Positions 47,338 through 57,435 of a stretch of DNA of 64,000 nt are shown piece by piece (position 1 is the stretch's first letter; each line of letters opens with the position of its first letter). A program made the position numbers and the translations under genes. The notes beneath the pieces were generated by a model. That model was given only the letters and a program-made list of their open reading frames with translations. It was not told where the DNA came from and made no database searches. The stretch comes from Cyanobacteria bacterium FACHB-502 (GTDB taxonomy: Bacteria > Cyanobacteriota > Cyanobacteriia > Elainellales > Elainellaceae): NCBI GenBank assembly GCA_014695325.1, contig JACJNZ010000058.1, positions 124,001-188,000 on the forward strand, written 5' to 3'.

Positions 47338-47526
47338 AGCACTAAGCCAGAATGAACGACTCTGGCCGCAATTCTTAAGTAATGTTGAAGCTCTTCCTAG
47401 TATATCTATCGAGGTAGCATCTCTCGACAGCAGACCTACAGACGGCTTTTCCCAGGTCAAGCGGTTGCCTCAAGTGCTAGGAATTGAATGAACAGTTTTC
47501 CGATCGAATTACTCAAAAATTAAGTT

Positions 47527-49317
47527 TTATCTTACCTCGATCGCTTCCACCAGGAGCCACTGTCCCGATCGGTTTAATCTTGCGGTTACGGTCAGCGTTT
47601 GTCCTGTTTGATAGGTCTGAAACTGGCGATCAACTGTGGCATCGAGGGTCACCAGGCTCAAGGCTTCCAGACAGGAATCGATCGGACGATCGAGATAAAG
47701 CTGATAGTCCTGATCGCCTCGGCGTTCAAAGGTTCCCTGATATGATTTGCTGAATTTTGTGGCAACGCTCTTATGCAAAGAGGATGGCTGCACTAGTCGT
47801 TGAGCGATGCCATCGATCGGATAGTCCTGAGGATGGGCAAGAAAATGCTGCTGGCAGTCGAGCCAGTCCGGGTCATGCGGAGTCACGTTAAACAGCGGAA
47901 TGACCGCAGCGGGGGCGATCGGATCTTGCAGCAGGGCGTTTTGCAGGTTGCGCACAGAGAGTTCTCGCGGCTGACAGCGACGCTGTACACAGAGGGCTGC
48001 TGCTGCTCCTGCGGCTTGTCCAATGCCTAGTACAACAGGCTGAAGTCGGGTTGCTCCGTTGGCAATATGAGACACAGAAATATTTTTCTCGCAAACCAGC
48101 AGACCCTCGATCGCTGCCGGAACCAAACAGCGATAAGGCAGCGAAAAAGGCGTTCCCGTCCAGCGTCCACCCCAGCGCAGCGACTTCGGTTTCAGGGGCA
48201 GGGTGTCGCCCGGATAGTGATGATCATTGGCATAGTTGCCGATCGCGATCGAGTCCACTAATCCCTCTGGATTCAAGGGCAGAGCCGCAACCTGTCCGCC
48301 AGTAACAGGCAAAATATCTGGTTCGCAGACTGTTGCCAACCCGCGTAGTCGCCGACTTTCCCGGTAATAGGGATGCAGGGCAAAAGCTCCTCCGCCAATC
48401 TGTCCTGACCCAGCAGAGGGAAAACTGTCTGTCGCTAAGCCATATCGACTTCCCAACTCTCTTTGCAGGAAATGAGCATAGCCCTGTGCGTGCCACAACG
48501 CGTCCTGGAGCCATTCTTGCCGTGCTGCCGCAGATTCTACCAGCCGATCGAGCCGTATACCGTAATCGTTGCCCTGCTGCGGAAAGTTGAGCATAAAGCG
48601 ATTTCCCGGCAGACGACCGTAGTTGAGAAACATTGCTGCACCGTAGCCTTCCCAGGTTCCCTGAAAGCGATCGGCACTGTAGCTAGGTGGAGCCGGAATG
48701 ATTTCTGAGCAGTCTGTGCCAAAGTCCTGCATGAGAAAGACCCAGGTAGGAGCTTGAATCGGAAAGCGATCAGTTAAGGGGGTTGCAGCGACGGGTGCGC
48801 TGGGTTCACCGAATTCGCTTTGCCACTCCCAGCCCCACCGATAAGGGACTTCTGCCAGTGCCAGCAAATCGCCTAGCTCTGTACCGTCAATTATGATGTC
48901 TGCTGCGATCGTCCAATTGTCAAACTGAACTTCTGTAATGCGATTCTCCTGTCGAATCACGGTGCGAGGTGTTTGACCCGTAATCCAGTGAAGGTTAGGC
49001 AACTGCCGCACCCAGTCGGCAAAAATGGTGGCTCCAATGCGCGGCTCATAGGTAAAAAAGCTGACCCAGGCATGATCGAGTCCTTCGGGCTGACGCTGTT
49101 CCAGTTCACGCAAGAACGCGCCCCATAGCCCCGTTTGAAACGACAGCAGCTCATTACCATCAGGTGCAGCGACCCCGGCAGCGGTCAGCATTCCTCCCAG
49201 CCACTCAAACTCACTCACTAACACCGTTTGCGCTCCGGTTCTTGCCGCCTGAATTGCCGCCGCAATGCCGCCAGTACCGCCGCCAACAACCAACACTTCA
49301 GTTTTGTGCTGCTGCAT
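47527..49317 (-). CDS. FAD-dependent oxidoreductase
   Basis: 596 residues. The N-terminal Rossmann motif is VLVVGGGTGGIAAAIQAARTGAQTVLVSE, followed by LGGMLTAAGVAAPDG and VIIDGTELGDLLALA, the pattern of the large FAD-dependent family PF12831. No signal peptide. The substrate is unknown; homologues occur as single genes in cyanobacteria. The C-terminal about 130 residues look like an added beta-rich domain (golvesin C-terminal-like). Confidence 0.85.
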   Translation of the reverse strand: MQQHKTEVLVVGGGTGGIAAAIQAARTGAQTVLVSEFEWLGGMLTAAGVAAPDGNELLSFQTGLWGAFLRELEQRQPEGLDHAWVSFFTYEPRIGATIFADWVRQLPNLHWITGQTPRTVIRQENRITEVQFDNWTIAADIIIDGTELGDLLALAEVPYRWGWEWQSEFGEPSAPVAATPLTDRFPIQAPTWVFLMQDFGTDCSEIIPAPPSYSADRFQGTWEGYGAAMFLNYGRLPGNRFMLNFPQQGNDYGIRLDRLVESAAARQEWLQDALWHAQGYAHFLQRELGSRYGLATDSFPSAGSGQIGGGAFALHPYYRESRRLRGLATVCEPDILPVTGGQVAALPLNPEGLVDSIAIGNYANDHHYPGDTLPLKPKSLRWGGRWTGTPFSLPYRCLVPAAIEGLLVCEKNISVSHIANGATRLQPVVLGIGQAAGAAAALCVQRRCQPRELSVRNLQNALLQDPIAPAAVIPLFNVTPHDPDWLDCQQHFLAHPQDYPIDGIAQRLVQPSSLHKSVATKFSKSYQGTFERRGDQDYQLYLDRPIDSCLEALSLVTLDATVDRQFQTYQTGQTLTVTARLNRSGQWLLVEAIEVR

Positions 49318-49526
49318 ACTTTATCGATAAACTCGTCTTGCCCTCCCAACAGTAAAGCAAAACGCAAAAGCAAAACGCCAGCCATTATGGAACTGGGCTG
49401 ACGCTTTACCTTAGGTATTCACAGGGATTTATCGTTAAGGTCTTTATCCGGGCTGACCTCATTTGAATCATCATTAGTGTGACAGGAGTTCTCCTACTTT
49501 TGGTAGATTTTAAGGTTTCCTTAATT

Positions 49527-49841
49527 TCAAGATTTTGACTTGCGGGTAGCCCGCTGCTCCAGCCGATACAGCCAGACCATCAAGGCAATGATGCCCACCT
49601 GAAGCGCAAAATTAGGAAACGCCGCCGCCACGTCTCGTCCGGCAAGTAACTGTGTCAGAAAGATAAATGCGCCAATAAAGCCAGAAGCTCCACAGCCAAC
49701 ATAGATAAACTGTCTTAGTCCGCGATAAGGAGTTTGCAGCTCTGCTTTGAGCTGAGCATATTTTTCAGGATCAAGGTTAGAAGGCTGGGAGCGAGTTGTT
49801 CGCTTCGGAGAAGATGATTTTGGAGAAGGGGAATCAGGCAT
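49527..49841 (-). CDS. DUF3493 family protein
   Basis: 104 residues. A Ser/Pro-rich N-terminus is followed by LDPEKYAQLKAELQTPYRGLRQFIYVGCGASGFIGAFIFLTQLLAG and a second membrane helix (VGIIALMVWLYRLEQ). This matches DUF3493, a family shared by cyanobacteria and plants (the plant LPA3/LPA1 type proteins are implicated in PSII assembly). A role in thylakoid biogenesis is inference by homology. Confidence 0.88.
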   Translation of the reverse strand: MPDSPSPKSSSPKRTTRSQPSNLDPEKYAQLKAELQTPYRGLRQFIYVGCGASGFIGAFIFLTQLLAGRDVAAAFPNFALQVGIIALMVWLYRLEQRATRKSKS

Positions 49842-49911
49842 GGTTGAAGCAAGAATAGGCAGGACAGGCGAGCCAGTGACAGAACATCGACAGCAATGGA
49901 TGCTGTAAAGG

Positions 49912-49942
49912 GTTGTCAGTGAAGTAAAAGGTTGTCAATGAA
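49912..49942. repeat. Imperfect tandem repeat, 19 bp period
   Basis: GTTGTCAGTGAA at 49912 recurs as GTTGTCAATGAA at 49931, in the spacer between the DUF3493 and kinase genes. It belongs to the same class of micro-duplications. Confidence 0.6.
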
Positions 49943-49983
49943 AAAGGAAGGCTTTTCTGCCAACCTATCATTTTTCTAGCGAT

Positions 49984-51642
49984 CTACCACAAGCCGCGTT
50001 TACCGCTGGGGTGAATTGTTGCCCAATTCGTGCGTGCGGTTGCCAACTGCTCATCTGTAATTTTTGCGCCTGTCAGGTCTGCTCCACATAGATTGGCTCC
50101 CCGCAGGTTGGCATTGCTGAGATAGGCATAGCTCAAATCTGTGCCGCGCAGGTCTGCCCCACCCAAATCTGCATGGCTCATGTATGCCCGTGCGAAGTTT
50201 GCGTTGCGGCAGGTTGCCTGGGTCAGGCTGGCATAGCCAAAATCTGCGTTAAAGAGATTTGCGCCCTGTAGATTGGTCTTACACAGCTTCGCGTTATGAA
50301 AGTTTGCGCCAGACAGCTCAGCTTTGGGCAGATGCAGCAGACTCAGATCATACGAAGTAAAGTCTCGCTTGCCCTTCGCGTAGGCGATCGCCAAATCCTC
50401 AGCATTGAGCTTTTGCACAATCCCCGCGGGCCGATCTTCTGCTGCCCTGCCGCCTGATTTCGAATGAGGAATGCCATCGGTTCGATTGGATGCTCCTCGA
50501 CGTATCGGAGAACCGGGCTGAAGCTGAGTCAAGTCTGAGCGAGAATTTTCAGACTTTGCCTGTCTTGCCCGAATCGCAGCTGCCATCCGTGCCGAAGGCG
50601 AAGAGGGAGAGGAATGCATTATCGCCTCATCTGCGCCCCTGCCGTCTGTCCGGTTCCCGGAAAATTGCCAGTCTCCCGAACCTGATCCGGTCGAACGCGT
50701 GCGGTTGGGCTGGCTGACCATGCCCCGCGCCAGACTGTCCAGATAGGGCTCCAAATCTAATGCCCGTAAAACTTCGGTTGCATTTTGATAGCGATGACGT
50801 ACCGACACGTCCAGCATTTTTTGCAGCACTTCGGCAAAGTGTTCGCTGACGTGAACAAGCTGCCGCCACATAATTTCGCCCGTTGCCGGGTCGTATTCCA
50901 TGTCCTTAGGAGATTTACTGGTAAGCAGATAGAGGCAAGTCACCCCCAGCGCATAGATATCGCTGGCATAAACCGGGCGCATTGCCATTTGCTCTGGTGG
51001 CGCATAGCCAGGAGTGCCGATCGCATACTGAGTCAGAGCCGTATTTTCTGAAGCGTTTGCGCTGGCTGGATTCACCTGATCTTTCACTGCGCCAAAGTCG
51101 ATCAGCACCAGTTTTTTGTCCTGCGATCGGCGAATCAAGTTAGCGGGCTTGATATCCCGGTGAATGACCTGCTGACTGTGGATATATTGCAGCATGGGCA
51201 GCACTTCGCTGAGAAATTGCTTTACCCCTGCCTCACTAAACGGACCCGATCGTTTGACTTCTTGCTGGAGCGTGGAGCCGCTAATGTATTCCTGAACTAG
51301 ATAAAACTCTTGATTTGCCTCGAAGTAGTCGAGCAGACGCGGCACTTGAGGATGACTGCCGACTTTCCCCAGTGTGCTAGCTTCCCGTTGAAACAGCACC
51401 CGCGCCATCTGCATTACCTGCACTGAGGTCGAAGCGGGTCGAAGCTGCTTAATCACGCAGTAGGGATTGCCTGGGAGCGACTCGTCTTTTGCCAGAAACG
51501 TTGCGCCAAACCCACCCTGCCCCAGCGCATGTACGACTCGATAGCGATCGCGCAGAAGCAGCTTTGCACCACACGCCTGACATAGCTCCGTATGGGTTAA
51601 GTTTTCGGGATGAGGACAGGCTGAATTTAAGCAGTAGCTCAT
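49984..51642 (-). CDS. Ser/Thr protein kinase with N-terminal Zn ribbon and pentapeptide repeats
   Basis: 552 residues. C4-x4-C9-x11-C21-x2-C24 forms an N-terminal zinc-ribbon-like motif. The Hanks-type kinase domain (about 33-295) has GQGGFGATF, Lys in CVIKQ, HRDIKPANLI and DFGAVKD, all intact. After a low-complexity linker, pentapeptide repeats (A(D/N)LxX) run from about 440 to 530. SpkB-type cyanobacterial kinases have this architecture, where the Cys motif affects activity in published work. The phosphatase at 59.6 kb has a nearly identical Cys motif. Confidence 0.94.
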   Translation of the reverse strand: MSYCLNSACPHPENLTHTELCQACGAKLLLRDRYRVVHALGQGGFGATFLAKDESLPGNPYCVIKQLRPASTSVQVMQMARVLFQREASTLGKVGSHPQVPRLLDYFEANQEFYLVQEYISGSTLQQEVKRSGPFSEAGVKQFLSEVLPMLQYIHSQQVIHRDIKPANLIRRSQDKKLVLIDFGAVKDQVNPASANASENTALTQYAIGTPGYAPPEQMAMRPVYASDIYALGVTCLYLLTSKSPKDMEYDPATGEIMWRQLVHVSEHFAEVLQKMLDVSVRHRYQNATEVLRALDLEPYLDSLARGMVSQPNRTRSTGSGSGDWQFSGNRTDGRGADEAIMHSSPSSPSARMAAAIRARQAKSENSRSDLTQLQPGSPIRRGASNRTDGIPHSKSGGRAAEDRPAGIVQKLNAEDLAIAYAKGKRDFTSYDLSLLHLPKAELSGANFHNAKLCKTNLQGANLFNADFGYASLTQATCRNANFARAYMSHADLGGADLRGTDLSYAYLSNANLRGANLCGADLTGAKITDEQLATARTNWATIHPSGKRGLW

Positions 51643-52811
51643 GCGGCATCACTCGCTGTATCAATCGCCAGGTGTCGCGGTCATAACGATGAGACTCGGT
51701 TTACACCCTAGTATCATTATCTTTCTAACGGGTTTTGGAAAGAGTGACAGACTTGCGGAAAACAATTTAAGAGTTACTAAAGTTACAATGCCTCATCTTA
51801 AAGTCCCCGTGAACCCCCTGCCATACTTGAGGGGTCAGACCCATCAGCATCAGTTCGGTTTGCTGCGGCAGATAGGGCAGCCTCAAATCGTCTTCTCTGT
51901 TGTTGCCCCTTCCCCTTGAGCTTCCCCCTTTGGTTTCTGGCGAAGCCTCATTCCCAACCATTTATTCTTTGTTGTTCTCCTTGTGTCTTTGATGATTGTT
52001 CCCTCAATTCAGGGGTAGGCAACAGGGTTAGAGAACCGTGAATTCAGGCGAAGCCAAAAAATCAAATCCGTTGAATCTGCCGGGATTAGCTGATGCCTGT
52101 GTTTGTACCGCCGCATACTGATAGCCTCCTCCTACCCTTCTGTTGCTTCTGTTGCTATAGCCGCATTTCAAGGGCGGCAGTCCCGCCGGCATCCTCGGAT
52201 TAGAAATCGATCGCGCTGCACTAAAGGCAATCGCCAATCGATCGCCAGTCGATCGCCTCGCAGTTTCCCGCAGAAGGAATCGCCTTGATGCGAGTTCCCT
52301 TTCGCCAGTGCATCTACCGATCAGTTTTACCAGAGATGGGAACGGTATCCGGATCAGTTCGAGGGGTTCTTCAGCAAGGAATCATGGACTGATGAATCAG
52401 AAATGAAGCAATGATGATCGCTCCGCCGGGCACTGCTTTGCATTACAGGAGACGGATTGGAAAAGGGGCAACTGAATCTTGCTGGCTTTCAGGCAACAAG
52501 TTCAAACAGGCACAAACAAACGCTGATCAGAAGAATTCTGCTCTGGAGATCATTGTTTGCATGCTGGTCGTACCGCATTCTGGCGCGATGTTTCCGCTAT
52601 TTTATTGGGGTGGCAGAACAGGCTGAACAAAAGGTCAACATAACCCAAGAGCCGCTTCTGTTTTTTTAATCTGTAAGTGTTTTTGTGCCAGTAGGAGCGT
52701 GTTCTTTTGGTTAATCAATTCAGCGCGTTTAATTTGGCAATTAATCCTTGTGCTTATTTTGAAATTTGGGAATAGTATTGTGTACAGAAGTATGGTTTAG
52801 GAACAATACAA
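51643..52811. other. 1.17-kb region with no recognised gene
   Basis: This is the longest stretch without a gene. HIP1-type sites cluster at about 52210-52260. Open frames near 52028, 52411 and 52457 overlap one another, lack ribosome-binding sites and show no family. Nothing resembles a tRNA, CRISPR or transposon end. It could be a decayed locus. Confidence 0.45.
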
Positions 52812-53456
52812 ATGCCAAGATCAAAGAAAACCACAGCCTCGGCGATCGTCACAAAATCTGCCATTGATTATGCAACCTCTACACTGGAGGAGTTGCCCGA
52901 AAAGCCAAAGGAAAATTGGTCTTTGCGCGAAGCTGTTGCCTATCTTCAAGTGCAGATCTCATCTGCTTTGAGTAAGGGCTATAGCTATGAGGAAGTTGCC
53001 GGAATGCTGACTGAACGGGGAATTGAGATTTCAGCTTCTTCGCTCAAGAGCTATCTCTCAGCTGCAAAACGGCAAAAAGAAACGGCTGCTCCCAAAACTG
53101 GAAGAACAGGTCGGAGAAGCCGCAAAGCTCTGGGCGAAAACTTGATGGTAATTGAAGCGGTTCCTTCGCAATCTTCTTCAAATGGAACTGCTGAAAAAGC
53201 CAGCAAGAGTTTGAATGAAGCAAAACCGGAAGCAATTGCTTCGCAGTTTCCCGAAGGAGTAATCGCAGATTCCGAACCCGCAAACGACACTGCTCCCACC
53301 AAACGGCGAACGCGATCGTCAGCAAAATCGTCAGCTAATTCAACCCAGAAGAGTACTGCATCGAAGACGGCTGCTAAATCAAAATCAGCTCCTCGAACGC
53401 AATCCACCACTGAAGGAACGAAAGGAACGCGAAGCAAGCGGCAGCGACAAGCATAG
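52812..53456 (+). CDS. Small HTH-like protein with histone-H1-like basic tail
   Basis: 214 residues. The N-terminal part (about 38-95: SLREAVAYLQVQISSALSKGYSYEEVAGMLTERGIEISASSLKSYLSAAKRQKE) predicts two to three helices of the type found in mobilisation-accessory and KorA-like DNA-binding proteins. The C-terminal about 100 residues are disordered and rich in Lys/Arg/Ser/Thr/Ala (KSSANSTQKSTASKTAAKSK), like eukaryotic H1 or bacterial HctA tails. DNA binding is inference. No named family is recognised. Confidence 0.75.
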   Translation: MPRSKKTTASAIVTKSAIDYATSTLEELPEKPKENWSLREAVAYLQVQISSALSKGYSYEEVAGMLTERGIEISASSLKSYLSAAKRQKETAAPKTGRTGRRSRKALGENLMVIEAVPSQSSSNGTAEKASKSLNEAKPEAIASQFPEGVIADSEPANDTAPTKRRTRSSAKSSANSTQKSTASKTAAKSKSAPRTQSTTEGTKGTRSKRQRQA

Positions 53457-53936
53457 GAACTGTTCGGGCATGACATTACCAGTGCTTGTGTCACTACTTC
53501 TGTAACTATCTGTAACGAGTAACTATCTATAACTATTTGTGTAGCCCCTGATGGGATTGCGCTTCGTGCAACTGTGCTCTGGATAGATCTCACTCGTCCA
53601 TAATCACCCGAATGGATCAGTTCAATGGGGGACGCGCCAAGCTTCCGGTCGGCTTTATGCTAGGCGCAGCAAGCTAGGCAACCAAGATTTCCGAAACAAC
53701 AAAGCAGAGTTTAAGAAAATTTTGAGTTTGTTTCTGGAATGAATAGGCGAGGTCTTGTGGTTGTCTCTAGCGCGACACTCTTGAAAAAACTGGTTCTTCC
53801 TGACCGTCCGTGAAGTTTTGCTAGCTGCCTGAATTGGGCATTTAATCTTCCCGGTAGAGTAGAAGAACAAAGTGTTTCAGATTTCGTCCGTTAGGTATCT
53901 GTTGAACACTGTTGAGGGGAAGAGGAGGAAACTGCG
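53457..53936. other. Intergenic region with TAACTATCT repeats
   Basis: TAACTATCT occurs at 53503-53511 and 53520-53528 (17 bp period), followed by related bases. The remainder has no gene; a GAGGGGAAGAGGAGG stretch just before 53937 is the ribosome-binding region of the next gene. Confidence 0.5.
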
Positions 53937-54551
53937 GTGGTCTATCAATCAAAGCACACATCTCAACCGTGGCGTACTCTGGTTGAGCGGCTGGAGAAGC
54001 CTCTAACAGGTTTATTTGTCACGCTAGGGCTCGCGGTAGTGAGTTTGCCGAATGGCTCTGTGCAGGGGTCGGAACTTTCTGAAACGCATCTGACTGCAAA
54101 TCATGAGGTAGCTCAGCAACTGGTTGGACAAACCCGTGGGCAGCTTCCTGGACGATCGGTTGAGCAATCGGGGCAGAGGTTAGATCCTCGCTCGTTGACA
54201 GATGGCGTTTATTTATATGGGCAGTCGCCGGAGCCTGAGCAATTAGGTGCTGCTTATATGGTTTTTGAAGTGAAGCAGGGCGATGTAGTGGGTGCGTTTT
54301 ATATGCCCCGATCGTCATTTGACTGCTTCTTTGGGAATTTTGAAGCCGATCGGCTGGCGTTGACGGTAGTGGATAGCTATGAGCAGACTCAGCACCCCTA
54401 CGCGATTGCGCTAGATACCTCCAGCTCGGTTGCAATGGCTGGCGGAGAGACGATCGCACCCGTCGGACTGGAAGGATTTCAGCGAATTGACGAGCTAAGC
54501 GCAAACGATCAGCGAATCTTGTCTACCTGTAAAACCGATCATTCCAATTAG
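53937..54551 (+). CDS. Hypothetical secreted or membrane-anchored protein
   Basis: 204 residues from GTG 53937, with AGGAGG ahead of it. A basic N-terminus and one hydrophobic helix (PLTGLFVTLGLAVVSLPNGS) look like a signal peptide or anchor. The mature domain has GVYLYGQSPEPEQLGAAYMVFEV and GAFYMPRSSFDCFFG. I recall similar proteins across cyanobacteria but no function. Confidence 0.75.
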   Translation: MVYQSKHTSQPWRTLVERLEKPLTGLFVTLGLAVVSLPNGSVQGSELSETHLTANHEVAQQLVGQTRGQLPGRSVEQSGQRLDPRSLTDGVYLYGQSPEPEQLGAAYMVFEVKQGDVVGAFYMPRSSFDCFFGNFEADRLALTVVDSYEQTQHPYAIALDTSSSVAMAGGETIAPVGLEGFQRIDELSANDQRILSTCKTDHSN

Positions 54552-54962
54552 TCGTTTGCAAAGTAAGTTTCTGCAAGCTCTTTGCAAGCTGATTTCATAA
54601 AACAAACGTTGCTTCCGTTACCGCCCGAACGCCGATCTTAACTGGATAGGGCCACCTGTTTGGAGAACTGTGAAGCAACTGAGTAAAGCAAAGATGAGAA
54701 AGCTGAATTGAATGCTGAACTTAAGATAACTTGGCTGCAACTGAATCAGGAGAAATACTCTTTCCAATTCAGTTAAGCCTTTTAAGCCTGATATCTCGGT
54801 TCAGCATTTGTGTGTGAATACGCACGATGCCGATTCTTTGAAAGGTGCATTGCAAATTCTGTAGAGCGGTTCAGAAGCCTTCTAATCCGAGAGTTGCGAT
54901 TGGGTTCAGATTTCGGAAAATTGGAATTAGCAATCCGCCAGGATGTCAATTGTTAAGCCGCA
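54552..54962. other. AT-rich intergenic region before the acetyltransferase
   Basis: About 410 bases without a recognisable gene, terminator or RNA. Composition is more AT-rich than the surrounding genes, and this extends through the GNAT gene to about 55911. Confidence 0.4.
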
Positions 54963-55403
54963 ATGAATCAATTGGAACTGCAGGTTGTTACATTCGCAAA
55001 TGCGGTGGACGCGATCGAACAGGTTCGCCGAAAAGTGTTTCAGGAAGAACAAAGCGTTGCGGTAGATCTTGATTTTGATGGTCTGGATGAAGGTGCAACT
55101 CAGCTTATGGCGTACTGGAACGGTGAGCCTGTCGGCACTGCACGAATTCGGTACTTGGGTGAGCAGCTTGCCAAAATAGAGCGCGTTGCAGTTCTAAAAT
55201 CGTTTCGTGGACTAGGCATTGGTCAGGCTTTGATGCAAAAGGCGATCGATCACCTCAGCGGTCAAAAGATTGCAGAAGTAAAAGTGAATGCTCAAATTCA
55301 AGTAAAGAATTTTTATGAGCGTTTAGGTTTTCAGCAGCAGGGTGAACCTTTTTATGAAGCAGGTATCCTGCATATTGAGATGAGAAGAAAACTGATGGTA
55401 TAG
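54963..55403 (+). CDS. GNAT family N-acetyltransferase
   Basis: 146 residues. Motif A for acetyl-CoA is FRGLGIGQALMQKAI, and the core reads VFQEEQSVAVDLDFDGLDEGATQLMAYWNGEPVGTARIRYL. The family ElaA/YjdJ-like subgroup transfers acetyl to amines. The gene is AT-rich and lies between gene-poor AT-rich flanks with no HIP1 octamer, so it may have been acquired. Confidence 0.9.
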   Translation: MNQLELQVVTFANAVDAIEQVRRKVFQEEQSVAVDLDFDGLDEGATQLMAYWNGEPVGTARIRYLGEQLAKIERVAVLKSFRGLGIGQALMQKAIDHLSGQKIAEVKVNAQIQVKNFYERLGFQQQGEPFYEAGILHIEMRRKLMV

Positions 55404-55911
55404 ATCCATCTCAATCTGCTAGATAAGTTTATCTCTGAGCTCTAATTTCAAGATTCTTTAGAATGTTATTTGGAAAACAGTTTTTTGCTTTCGTAATTCG
55501 TTATTGTTGGAGCAAACAGCCCTTTCACTCTTCAGGAGTACATTACAAAACTTAAAGCAAAATTTAATTTTTCTAGTCTGAATCGGCCTTAGGGCAGATC
55601 CCTGCCACTTCTTTTCTATATTATTCTTATTTCTATAGGATTAATTAGTCCCTGGCGGTTCAAACCCTTTTTCATCAACGATTTAAGCTGAACTCTGTAA
55701 TAAAAAATTAATCATTTACTTCCTTATTGATCAAACGAATTTTGTGAAAACTTGCTAGTTCAGTTTGCATTCCTTGTTGAGTCAAATTGCGTTTCTCATT
55801 TTCTAAATCAAACTTTTAGCCTCACGGCTGAGTCAGCAACTCATAACGGGATTAACCCGTCTCGTGTCTTCGGTTCTGTTTCTCTGCTGTGCTATTTATT
55901 GATAAAACTTT
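55404..55911. other. AT-rich intergenic region
   Basis: About 510 bases without a supported gene. Small frames such as 55752-55946 have no ribosome-binding site and would overlap the zinc-ribbon gene. No hairpin with a T-run is seen. Confidence 0.4.
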
Positions 55912-56100
55912 ATGAACACCTCCACTCTTTGTCCCTGCTGCTCTGAACCATTGCTGCGTCATGCTCGTCGAGGTGGCGTCTACTGGTTCTGCCCCCACTG
56001 CCATCAAGAAATGCCGAATTTAGCTTTAACGCTAACGGCTGCCCACAAGATGCAACGATTAGTCGATCGCCTGTCTCCCGACTTGGCAAGGCTGGCTTGA
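55912..56100 (+). CDS. Small zinc-ribbon protein
   Basis: 62 residues with CPCC near the start and CPHC 18 residues later, a C2-C2 zinc-ribbon arrangement, then an amphipathic tail (AAHKMQRLVDRLSPDLARLA). Similar tiny proteins occur in cyanobacteria; role unknown. It ends ten bases before the convergent cofH. Confidence 0.65.
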   Translation: MNTSTLCPCCSEPLLRHARRGGVYWFCPHCHQEMPNLALTLTAAHKMQRLVDRLSPDLARLA

Positions 56101-56110
56101 TTCTAAATCT

Positions 56111-57262
56111 CTAAACCTGACCATCCTCGATCCACTGATACAGAGTGTCACGCTGCTTGGCAGGTCTACCGATCGACTCGATTGCCGATCGCAGGTCTGA
56201 GACTTCCATGCAGGTTCCACCCTGTGCGCCTGCCATCGTGGTGATGTGTTCTTCCATGAGCGTACCGCCAATATCGTTGCAGCCCCAGGTGAGTGCCTCG
56301 GTTGCGCCGTGGAGTCCGAGCTTGACCCAGCTTGGCTGATGGTTGGCGATCCAGTTGCCGAGAAAAATGCGGGCAACTGCCATCAGCAGCAATGAATCTG
56401 CCAGAACGGGCTGGTCGCGTCCGACTCGCCGCCGAAGCGGTTTAGGAGCTTCCTGGCCGACAAACGGCAACAGGATAAATTCTGAAATGCGCTGATTGCC
56501 ATAATCGATCGATCGTTGCTGAATCGATCGAAGCTGATCCAGATGGTGCATTTGCTGCTCTGGAGTTTCAATGTGTCCAGAGAGCAGTGTGCTGGTGGTT
56601 GGCATTCCCAAGCGATGCGCAGTTTCTACGATTTCAAGCCAGGTGGTGGAATTGATTTTTTCAGGACAGAGAATCTTGCGAACTGAATCATCTAGCACTT
56701 CAGCCGCCGTTCCCGGCATTGAGCCAACGCCTGCTTCCTGGAGTGCAGCAATGACCTGAGCATAGGTTGAGCCGTCTTCTCGGGCAATAAACTGGACTTC
56801 CTGCGGCGAAAAGGCATGCAGGTGAAGCTGCGGAAACGCTTCTTTGATCAGGCGAATCAGGCGCACGTAGTAGGCGATCGAGGTTCCCTGATGTTTTGCC
56901 TCAAGGTTCAATCCGCCCTGCATACAAATTTCGGTCGCGCCTCGCTGCACCGCATCTGCTGTTTTTTCGAGAATTGCTGCCTCGTTTAGCCAGTATGCTC
57001 CCTCTTCCCCTGCATCGCGCCGAAATGCACAAAAGCTGCAATGCTGCTCGCAGATATTAGTGAAGTTAATATTGCGGTTCACTACATAGGTCACCGTTTC
57101 GCCGGCCTGTTGCTGCCTAAGGCGATCGGCAGTTTCTCGAATGGCTCTCAGCGGGGTTGGCTCAGTTTGTTGCAGTAACACGACTCCCTCAGCCACGGTT
57201 AAATCCTGTCCGGCAAGGGCGCGATCGAGAATCGAGTCAACTGATGGAAAAGAAATCAGCAT
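56111..57262 (-). CDS. cofH: FO synthase subunit 2 (CofH), radical SAM
   Basis: 383 residues. CEQHCSFC (C-x3-C-x2-C) binds the radical-SAM 4Fe-4S cluster, with [12 protein letters not shown] before it and the CMQGGLN segment after it. CofH joins 5-amino-6-ribitylaminouracil to tyrosine towards 8-HDF (FO), the antenna cofactor of some photolyases and cryptochromes in cyanobacteria. The cofG partner is not in the window. Confidence 0.94.
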   Translation of the reverse strand: MLISFPSVDSILDRALAGQDLTVAEGVVLLQQTEPTPLRAIRETADRLRQQQAGETVTYVVNRNINFTNICEQHCSFCAFRRDAGEEGAYWLNEAAILEKTADAVQRGATEICMQGGLNLEAKHQGTSIAYYVRLIRLIKEAFPQLHLHAFSPQEVQFIAREDGSTYAQVIAALQEAGVGSMPGTAAEVLDDSVRKILCPEKINSTTWLEIVETAHRLGMPTTSTLLSGHIETPEQQMHHLDQLRSIQQRSIDYGNQRISEFILLPFVGQEAPKPLRRRVGRDQPVLADSLLLMAVARIFLGNWIANHQPSWVKLGLHGATEALTWGCNDIGGTLMEEHITTMAGAQGGTCMEVSDLRSAIESIGRPAKQRDTLYQWIEDGQV

Positions 57263-57322
57263 AGGGGGTAAGAAGGGATAGGCGGGATGCGGATGTTGGG
57301 GGAGGGTGAGCGGTGGTACATT

Positions 57323-57363
57323 GCCCCCTAAATTCCCTAATCCTGAGGAACTTTGAATTCTGG
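57323..57363. repeat. Palindromic dispersed repeat, copy B (diverged)
   Basis: Reverse-complement relative of 5955-6006, sharing 36 of 41 bases, including the GCCCCCTAAAT and ACTTTGAATTCTGG ends. The five changes all fall in the hairpin stem region or loop and weaken the palindrome. It sits between cofH and the DUF4230 gene. Confidence 0.75.
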
Positions 57364-57435
57364 GACAGGCCTTCCCTGGAATTTGGAAACGGCTCTGGGC
57401 CAGAACCGGACGCTTAAAGCATTTTCAAAGCATTT

